From positions 937,747-1,001,746 of the forward strand of contig JABTUK010000005.1 in NCBI GenBank assembly GCA_015075405.1: DNA of 64,000 nt, in the 5' to 3' direction. Below are positions 8,859-14,210 of this stretch, one piece after another (position 1 is the first letter of the stretch; each line of letters starts with the position of its first letter). The notes beneath the pieces were generated by a model that was not told the DNA's origin, did no database searches, and saw only the letters and a list, made by a program, of their open reading frames with translations. This stretch comes from Anaerolineales bacterium (GTDB lineage: Bacteria > Chloroflexota > Anaerolineae > 4572-78 > J111). A program made the translations under genes and the position numbers.

Positions 8859-9431
8859 CTACGATGATTCCTGGCTATTCATTTTATCCTGTTCTAACTT
8901 GGCATAATGAATTAAATCACGTCCAAAAAGCTTTAATTTTTCCAACTCGGCCTCAAGATCGGCCTCTGACGAGGAAAGTGTTCGCCGCAAGTGCATCCGC
9001 AAAATAAAGCGCAAAAGCTGCTCAAGAGCGCTCAACTCCTCATCGGTCAGACTGGCAAAACCGTTGGTAGCATCACAAAGCGTTTGTTCCTCAATTTGCT
9101 TAACCAATTCAAACCCGGCGGGGGTAGCCTGCACCAGCACCACCCGGCGGTCCGTCTCGGTGCGGGTTCGCTCAACCAACTTCATTTTTACCAGCCGGTC
9201 AATAACGCCGGTCATCGTCGGCGCATCTTGAAAGGTCACATGGATCAAATCGCTCATGGTGCAAGCTTCTCTGTGAGCCGTCAGCGTTGCCAGGGTCATA
9301 AATTGCGGTTGGGTTAACCCAAACGCCTGGAGGCGATGCGCAAATTGTCGCTTGGAGATCCACATCAGAGCGATAAAAGCATCGTGGATGGCTTTGACTC
9401 GCTCTTCTCTGGAGGGTTCAAGCCCTGTCAT
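8859..9431 (-). CDS. MarR-family transcriptional regulator
   Basis: 190 residues, slightly longer than typical MarR proteins (about 145-170) because of an acidic C-terminal helix. The winged helix-turn-helix lies at about residues 55-110: the recognition region contains MSDLIHVTFQDAPTMTGVID and the wing has the conserved ETDRRVVLV. It is the first gene of a leftward operon with an adaptor and an RND pump, the standard arrangement for ligand-relieved autorepression. A strong promoter and a TTGAC/GTCAA inverted repeat lie 55-83 bases upstream of the start, giving a plausible operator. ATG 9431 is the only good start. The ligand cannot be predicted. Confidence 0.93.
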   Translation of the reverse strand: MTGLEPSREERVKAIHDAFIALMWISKRQFAHRLQAFGLTQPQFMTLATLTAHREACTMSDLIHVTFQDAPTMTGVIDRLVKMKLVERTRTETDRRVVLVQATPAGFELVKQIEEQTLCDATNGFASLTDEELSALEQLLRFILRMHLRRTLSSSEADLEAELEKLKLFGRDLIHYAKLEQDKMNSQESS

Positions 9432-9485
9432 AGAAACCTGCCCTTCAACTAAAATAATTTTCGCAAAGAATATTTAACGGCACTA

Positions 9486-9514
9486 AATATACTTGACGCA
9501 AAGTAGTTTGTCAA
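9486..9514 (-). promoter_or_regulatory. Sigma70-type promoter with overlapping inverted repeat for the marR-RND operon
   Basis: On the minus strand TTGACA (9509-9514) is separated by exactly 17 bases from TATATT (9486-9491). The TTGAC of the -35 box is mirrored by TTGAC on the plus strand at 9493-9497, forming a TTGAC-N12-GTCAA inverted repeat across the spacer, a reasonable MarR operator candidate. Confidence 0.7.
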
Positions 9515-9780
9515 ATAGTAACTTGGGGTTAGCGGGAAACAATCAAGAGGGAAGAATGAGAATCACGGCTATCATAGCCAGGGCAGACTCCTTGAGGAGT
9601 ATACCTCATTTGAACCAAAGACACATCATCCAAAAGTTGTAAGGAAGTTTTTAATTTGACAGGATAGGAATGAGGCTTAGTGATTGTCCAAAAATAAGTT
9701 TCCCCAAGTTCCTACGAGTTCCCAGGGAACTAAAGGAACTCATAGGAACTCAAAACGGGAAGTAAATTTTAGAGGTTTAC
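9515..9780. other. Intergenic region with a long hairpin downstream of thpR
   Basis: No gene seen. The notable item is an imperfect inverted repeat with 16-base arms, AGTTCCTACGAGTTCC (9707-9722) and GGAACTCATAGGAACT (9735-9750), with one mismatch. It lies about 30 bases beyond the thpR stop codon and may act as a 3' structure. There is also a short palindrome ACTCCTTGAGGAGT near 9588. Confidence 0.6.
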
Positions 9781-10392
9781 TTAGGGGGACTGCCTGACCG
9801 TTGGGTTAAGCGCCGCCGCTGCAAGTGGGGTATAGATAGGCCCCACTGGTTTCAGATCGCTCTGCATCAAATGAATTTCAGCCACATTAAGCGTAGCAAC
9901 TTGCCCCACTTGGGGCTGTGTTTGCTCAAGAACCTGTCCCAGTTGACTTAACAGCCGTTGCGGAAGATCATCTTTCACCCGGCCCACTGTCAAATGAGGG
10001 GAATAGGGGCGCGCTTCGGGGGTGAAGCCGATAGTTTTCAACCCTTCGCCCAATTCGCGGTGGAGTTTGAGCAGTATGTCCATTTGGCCCGAAACCCCTG
10101 TCCAGACGATGCGCGGCCGCCGGGTGTTGGGAAAACAGCCCAGGCCGCCTAGCGTAAGGGCAAAGGGTGAACAGGTTGAAGTTGCGGCCTGCATCAGATC
10201 GCTAATTTTATTCACCTCGTCTACAGCTACATCGCCCAGAAAATGTAGAGTCAGGTGAATATTCTCCGGTGCAGTCCAACGGACGCTGTGAGGCGGTACA
10301 ACCATCTTCAAGCGCTGCTGCAACTCGGCCAGCGCTGTTTGTGTTTCCGTTGAAAGTTCAATAGCGATAAAGGCACGAAGGGTTGGGTTCAT
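9781..10392 (-). CDS. thpR: RNA 2',3'-cyclic phosphodiesterase (2H phosphoesterase, LigT/ThpR family)
   Basis: 203 residues, near the family norm of about 180-200. Both catalytic H-x-T motifs are present: HLT at 46-48 in IHLTLHFLGDV and HLT at 133-135 in SPHLTVGRV. The start phrase LRAFIAIELS matches the family start, which supports ATG 10392 over a GTG at 10434. The enzyme opens 2',3'-cyclic phosphates at RNA ends and is a soluble cytoplasmic protein. A TGGTATAAT extended -10 box ends seven bases before the ATG, so the mRNA is probably leaderless or nearly so. The gene stands alone, between the marR operon and a divergent DUF1028 gene. Confidence 0.93.
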   Translation of the reverse strand: MNPTLRAFIAIELSTETQTALAELQQRLKMVVPPHSVRWTAPENIHLTLHFLGDVAVDEVNKISDLMQAATSTCSPFALTLGGLGCFPNTRRPRIVWTGVSGQMDILLKLHRELGEGLKTIGFTPEARPYSPHLTVGRVKDDLPQRLLSQLGQVLEQTQPQVGQVATLNVAEIHLMQSDLKPVGPIYTPLAAAALNPTVRQSP

Positions 10393-10399
10393 ACCCCAG

Positions 10400-10408
10400 A
10401 TTATACCA
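10400..10408 (-). promoter_or_regulatory. Extended -10 promoter of thpR
   Basis: The minus strand reads TGGTATAAT and then seven bases to the ATG at 10392. This would place the transcription start at or next to the start codon. No convincing -35 box is seen, as is common with extended -10 promoters. Confidence 0.6.
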
Positions 10409-10417
10409 CATTGAGAG

Positions 10418-10590
10418 CGTTCGGAAACTCCCACAGATACCCTTGCTGCCGACGCTCGCCCGGCGATGAAGTCGTCAGGCTATGCCACAGCGCCCGATTA
10501 ATCGGGCTAAAGCCGGGTTGACCCGGCGCGGTTCAGTGGCCCTGGCATTCATGCTGGGGCGGGCCAGCCAGACAAAGCAGTTTCCGAACG
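10418..10590. repeat. Inverted repeat spanning the thpR/DUF1028 intergenic region
   Basis: The arms CGTTCGGAAACT (10418-10429) and AGTTTCCGAACG (10579-10590) match perfectly and enclose about 150 bases rich in small palindromes, such as GCCCGATTAATCGGGC. This could be a small non-coding mobile element; I saw no second copy in the window. Confidence 0.55.
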
Positions 10591-10599
10591 TTTTCCACA

Positions 10600-10628
10600 T
10601 TGACAAAGCTCTGGCGACAAAGTATAGT
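10600..10628 (+). promoter_or_regulatory. Consensus sigma70 promoter of the DUF1028 gene
   Basis: A perfect TTGACA (10600-10605), a 17-base spacer, then TATAGT (10623-10628). It lies about 110 bases upstream of the start codon at 10741, which gives a leader of roughly 100 bases. Confidence 0.8.
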
Positions 10629-10668
10629 AAGCCTCGTGCCAAGCCGGAACGATGAGGCGAAGAGGCGA

Positions 10669-10722
10669 GGACGCGAGGACGCGAAAAGACTCCTCGCCTC
10701 ACGAATCCTCGCGTCCTTTTCT
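10669..10722 (+). terminator. Leader hairpin followed by a T-rich run (possible attenuator)
   Basis: GGACGCGAGGA (10669-10679) pairs perfectly with TCCTCGCGTCC (10706-10716), followed by TTTTCTT. It sits between the promoter and the ribosome binding site (GAGGAGAGG) of the DUF1028 gene, so it looks like a terminator inside the leader. An alternative pairing of GAGGCGAGGA with TCCTCGCCTC overlaps it. Confidence 0.55.
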
Positions 10723-10740
10723 TGAGGAGAGGAATTCCAC

Positions 10741-11622
10741 ATGAAATCGCATCCTTCAACTTTCTCTATTGTGGCCCGCGACCCCACCAACGGCGATGTG
10801 GGGGTGGCGGTGCAGTCCAAATTTTTGGCGGTGGGTTCGGTGGTGCCCTGGGCGCGGGCCGGGGTAGGAGCGGTAGCCACCCAATCTTTTGCCAACGCCA
10901 CCTTTGGCCCGGAAGGACTGCGCCTGATGGCCGCCGGCTGGAGCGCCTCCGAGAGCCTGAAACAATTGTTAGCCTTAGATCACGAGGCCGGCCAAAGGCA
11001 GGTGCTGTTGGTTGACGCGGCGGGTCGAGCGGCTGCCTTCACCGGCGAGGGCTGTTTCCCCTGGGCCGGACACATCATCGGCGAAGGGTATGCCTGTGGG
11101 GGTAACATTCTGGTGGGTGAGGATACGGTCGAGGCGATGGCCCGAACCTTCGAGGCGACCTCTGGGGCGCTGGCCGAGCGATTGATCAGCGCCCTGGCGG
11201 CTGGACAGGCGGCCGGGGGCGACCGGCGGGGCCAGCAGTCGGCGGCGCTGCTGGTGGTCCGCACCGGCGGCGGCTATGCCGGTCGAAATGACCGTTACAT
11301 TGATTTGCGGGTGGACGACCACCTCGAACCCATCGCTGAGCTGCGCCGCCTGCTCGACCTGCACCGGCTTTACCTGACCAAATCTACCCCGGAGGAATTG
11401 ACAGCGGTTGACGCAACTATCGCCAGCGAATTGCAGCTCATTCTGCGCCAGACCGGCCATTATCAGGGCGAGGCGCACGGCGCCTACGACGAAGCGACCA
11501 AAAAGGCGCTGTGGGACCTGTATGCCGTCGAGAACCTGGAAGAGCGCTGGCACAACACCCTGATTGATGTAGTGGCATTGGAATTTCTGCGCCAGCGCTT
11601 TGGCGCGAGTCCCCAGGAATAA
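10741..11622 (+). CDS. DUF1028 family protein (Ntn-hydrolase-like) with a C-terminal peptidoglycan-binding-like domain
   Basis: 293 residues. Residues 1-215 match DUF1028: it opens with TFSIVARDP, followed by GDVGVAVQSKF, ATQSFANATFG and ACGGNILVG. The family has an Ntn-hydrolase-like fold but an unproven reaction. Residues about 225-290 form a small helical domain resembling putative peptidoglycan-binding domains often fused to DUF1028 (LQLILRQTGHYQGEAHGAYDEAT). There is no signal peptide. ATG 10741 is preceded by GAGGAGAGG. Its end overlaps or abuts the decarboxylase-like gene, suggesting translational coupling. It has its own strong promoter and a hairpin-containing leader. Confidence 0.88.
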   Translation: MKSHPSTFSIVARDPTNGDVGVAVQSKFLAVGSVVPWARAGVGAVATQSFANATFGPEGLRLMAAGWSASESLKQLLALDHEAGQRQVLLVDAAGRAAAFTGEGCFPWAGHIIGEGYACGGNILVGEDTVEAMARTFEATSGALAERLISALAAGQAAGGDRRGQQSAALLVVRTGGGYAGRNDRYIDLRVDDHLEPIAELRRLLDLHRLYLTKSTPEELTAVDATIASELQLILRQTGHYQGEAHGAYDEATKKALWDLYAVENLEERWHNTLIDVVALEFLRQRFGASPQE

Positions 11623-12994
11623 GGTAGGAAATCTGAAAACCCTGTTAGAACTGGCCTCAGCACGAGCCAGCGACTATTTGGAAAAGTTGTCGCAGCGGCA
11701 GGTGTCACCCTCGGCTGCGGCGCTGGCCCGGCTGCAAGCGTTGGATCACTCCCTGCCGGATGAACCTACTGACCCGGCAGAGGTCTTGACTCTGCTCGAT
11801 GAGATTGGCTCCCCGGCGACGGTCGCTTCGGCGGGGGGACGCTATTTTGGTTTTGTCAGCGGCGGTTCGTTGCCGGCGGCGTTGGCGGCTAATTGGCTGG
11901 CCGGGGCCTGGGACCAGCCGGCCGATATGGTCGCCGCCTCGCCGATTGGGGCGAAGCTCGAAGAGGTGGCCGGGCGCTGGCTGCTGGAGCTTCTCGGCTT
12001 GCCACCCCAAGCGGCTGTCGGCTTTGTCACCGGGGCGACGATGGCTAACCTGGCCGGTCTGGCCGCGGCTCGGCATGCCCTGCTGCGACGGCTGGGCTGG
12101 GATGTCGAGGGGCGGGGATTATTTGGCGCTCCGGAACTTCGGGTTGTGGTGGGGGACGAGGCGCATGTGAGCCTCCTCAAAGCCCTGAGTCTGCTCGGCC
12201 TGGGGCGTGAGCGGGTCAGCCGCGTGCCGGTGGACGGACAGGGTCGAATGCGCCCCGATGCCATGCCCCACCTGACAGAGAGAACGATTCTGTGCCTGCA
12301 AGCCGGGAATGTCAATACCGGCGCGTTTGATCCGGCCCCAGAACTGTGCGCCGCTGCCCGTCAAGCGGGGGCCTGGGTTCACGTGGACGGCGCGTTTGGC
12401 TTATGGGCTGCTGCCGCACCCAACCGAGCCGCGCTGACGACGGGATTCATAGGGGCCGACTCGTGGGCAGTTTCTGCGCACCATTGGCTCAACGTGCCTT
12501 ATGACAGTGGGCTGGTGATCTGCCGGCAAGAAGAATCGCTGCGGGCGGCCATGAGTTTCAGCGCGGCCTATTTGACGCTGAGCGAGCAGCGCGAGCCGGG
12601 ATTGTACACCCCGGAGATGTCCCGCCGGGCGCGGGGGGTCGAAATCTGGGCCGCGCTGCGCTCGCTGGGGCGCTCCGGCCTGGCCGATTTGATTGAACGC
12701 TCCTGCCGTTACGCCGCTCGCCTGGCCGAAGGCTTGTCCGCCGCAGGCTATCTTATCCTCAACGAGGTGGTCCTCAACCAGGTGTTGGTTTCGTTTGGCG
12801 AAGCTGATAAGACCCGCCGGGTAATTGCTGCCTTGCAAGAAGAGAGCACGTGTTGGTGCGGCGGCACAGTCTGGCAAGGCCAGCCGGCGATGCAGATCAG
12901 TGTGTCATCCTGGGCCACGACTGAGGCGGATGTGGAGCAGTGTTTGCGGGCGATTTTGAGGGTGGTGAAGGAAGGCGTAAGGCCAGAGAGTTAA
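11600..12994 (+). CDS. Group II PLP-dependent decarboxylase homologue with Lys-to-His change at the PLP position
   Basis: 464 residues from a TTG start. The fold is that of aromatic amino acid/glutamate decarboxylases (fold-type I). Cofactor-pocket motifs are intact: GATMANL (145-151), DEAHVS with the ring-stacking His189, and HVDGAFGLWA with Asp263. At the Schiff-base site, where the family has H-K-W-L-N-x-P-Y-D, this protein reads HHWLNVPYD, so His295 (CAT, 12482-12484) replaces the lysine. It therefore cannot form the normal internal aldimine and may catalyse a different reaction or none. The TTG lies inside the end of the preceding gene (23-base overlap). A start slightly downstream after AAGGTAGGAA is also possible, so the N-terminus is uncertain. 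It is co-transcribed with the DUF1028 gene. Confidence 0.88.
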   Translation: MARVPRNKVGNLKTLLELASARASDYLEKLSQRQVSPSAAALARLQALDHSLPDEPTDPAEVLTLLDEIGSPATVASAGGRYFGFVSGGSLPAALAANWLAGAWDQPADMVAASPIGAKLEEVAGRWLLELLGLPPQAAVGFVTGATMANLAGLAAARHALLRRLGWDVEGRGLFGAPELRVVVGDEAHVSLLKALSLLGLGRERVSRVPVDGQGRMRPDAMPHLTERTILCLQAGNVNTGAFDPAPELCAAARQAGAWVHVDGAFGLWAAAAPNRAALTTGFIGADSWAVSAHHWLNVPYDSGLVICRQEESLRAAMSFSAAYLTLSEQREPGLYTPEMSRRARGVEIWAALRSLGRSGLADLIERSCRYAARLAEGLSAAGYLILNEVVLNQVLVSFGEADKTRRVIAALQEESTCWCGGTVWQGQPAMQISVSSWATTEADVEQCLRAILRVVKEGVRPES

Positions 12995-13127
12995 GAATAC
13001 AGATAAACTTCACCGTAAGGCCTGGGAAAATGGGCTGAAAGTGGGGCGCTCCTCCATGAGCTTGGCTCGCCGGAGGGGAACGGCGGCGGGGAGGCTGAGG
13101 CGTAGCGGGGCCGGTGGGGGAGAGGAA

Positions 13128-13183
13128 GAGCAGAATGGGCGGAATGGGAGAATCTTTATTCTTTAATTCTGCCAATTCTGCTC
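13128..13183. repeat. Hairpin repeat, family C, copy 1
   Basis: GAGCAGAAT at the left pairs with ATTCTGCTC at the right; the shared core is TTATTCTTTAATTCTGCCAATT. A second copy directly follows the next gene (14053-14118). It also lies about 130 bases after the decarboxylase-like gene and could be its 3' structure. The preceding bases 12995-13127 hold only GC-rich small palindromes. Confidence 0.75.
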
Positions 13184-13200
13184 TAACCCATTTCCTGTAT

Positions 13201-13206
13201 TATAAT
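13201..13206 (+). promoter_or_regulatory. Putative -10 box of the GxxExxY gene
   Basis: A consensus TATAAT lies 50 bases upstream of ATG 13257. The matching -35 position falls in the right arm of the hairpin repeat (TTCTGC, 18-base spacer), so the repeat may contribute to the promoter. Confidence 0.45.
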
Positions 13207-13256
13207 TGGCCTGATTTGTTAGTTTACGAGTTTAGCTTCCTCTCTTGGAGTGCCCC

Positions 13257-14051
13257 ATGCCTGAATCAACTTACAACGATGGCAGCTATGACATTATTAG
13301 CGCTTATTACGAGGTGTACAATCACACCTCGCGCACCTTTCCCGAATACATCTATGAGTTGGCCATGCTTGAGGAGCTAAAGCGGCGAGGTATAGCAGCC
13401 ACACGCCAGGATAAGTATCAGATCACCTATAAAGATCAACCTGTTGGTTTGCAACAGTTAGACCTGTTTATCGCCGGAGAAGTGGTCATTGAAAATAAGG
13501 TAGTCGAGCGGTTGACCCGTCTCCACAAAGCGCAAGTCATTTCTTACTTGAAGACAGTTGACAAACGAATCGGCCTCTTGTTTAACTTTGGAGGATCGAA
13601 ACCCGAATTCAATCGGCTCTACTTTGACCCGGCTAAAAAACCCTCTGCCGACCCACCTCAGCCTAAAGTTGTGCCTTCCGCCGAGTGGCTTTATCCCGAT
13701 TTGGCATATGAAATAGTCGGCGGCCTCTATGAAGTTCACACGCTGTTGGGAGCAGGCTTTGTGCATCGTATCTACGCTAATGCCTGTTATCACGAGTTGA
13801 AATTGCGTGGATTGGCGGTCAAGCCGGCCAAACGAATTCAGGTAGCTTATAAAGGTAAAATCATTAGCGATCTTGCCTTTGCGCATCTTCTGATTGAAAG
13901 CAAGATCATTCTCTTTCCCGTGGCTATCGGCCAGCTTCGAGATATTCACTTGGAAAATCTCAAACAGTGGTTGGCTTATTCCGAGGTTCAGTTGGGTATA
14001 CTGGCGAACTTTGATGCTGTGAAGTTAGAGATTATGTTTATTAGAAGTTAA
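13257..14051 (+). CDS. Tandem GxxExxY-family (PDDEXK_3) nuclease-like protein
   Basis: 264 residues; the family usually has a single domain of about 125. Domain 1 (about 8-125) has FPEYIYELAMLEELKRRG, then a D-x(7)-E-x-K signature in LDLFIAGEVVIENKV and the family ending YLKTVDKRIGLLFNFG. Domain 2 (about 140-264) has GAGFVHRIYANACYHELKLRG, SDLAFAHLLIESKI and the related ending LAYSEVQLGILANF. Both keep Asp, Glu and Lys of the PD-(D/E)XK fold, while the name motif G-x-x-E-x-x-Y is changed in both copies. ATG 13257 follows TTGGAG. The biological role of the family is unclear. The gene stands alone between two copies of one hairpin repeat, a layout suggestive of a mobile cassette. Confidence 0.82.
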   Translation: MPESTYNDGSYDIISAYYEVYNHTSRTFPEYIYELAMLEELKRRGIAATRQDKYQITYKDQPVGLQQLDLFIAGEVVIENKVVERLTRLHKAQVISYLKTVDKRIGLLFNFGGSKPEFNRLYFDPAKKPSADPPQPKVVPSAEWLYPDLAYEIVGGLYEVHTLLGAGFVHRIYANACYHELKLRGLAVKPAKRIQVAYKGKIISDLAFAHLLIESKIILFPVAIGQLRDIHLENLKQWLAYSEVQLGILANFDAVKLEIMFIRS

Positions 14052-14052
14052 C

Positions 14053-14118
14053 AAGCAGAGCATAATTGGCAGAATGGGAGGATTGTTATTCTTTAATTCT
14101 GCCAATTATGCTCTGCTT
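14053..14118. repeat. Hairpin repeat, family C, copy 2
   Basis: AAGCAGAGC (14053-14061) pairs with GCTCTGCTT (14110-14118) around the core shared with 13128-13183. It begins one base after the stop codon of the GxxExxY gene. Relative to copy 1, one stem pair changes from G:C to T:A on both sides, which keeps the pairing intact. Confidence 0.78.
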
Positions 14119-14136
14119 GATGAAACCGATCTACAA

Positions 14137-14178
14137 AAGAGCCTGAATCCACTTGTGGATTCAGGCTCTTGCTTTTTT
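14137..14178 (+). terminator. Strong intrinsic terminator
   Basis: AAGAGCCTGAATCCAC (14137-14152) and GTGGATTCAGGCTCTT (14155-14170) form a 16-pair perfect stem followed by GCTTTTTT. It ends the GxxExxY transcript ahead of the convergent surface-protein gene. Confidence 0.9.
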
Positions 14179-14210
14179 GAATTCAATCTCGAATTAATTC
14201 CCCGGCAGGT

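Noticed and set aside
10475..10901. Minus-strand frames across the thpR/DUF1028 gap
   Set aside because: They run through a strong plus-strand promoter, hairpin repeats and the start of the DUF1028 gene, and their translations are low-complexity and Arg-rich.
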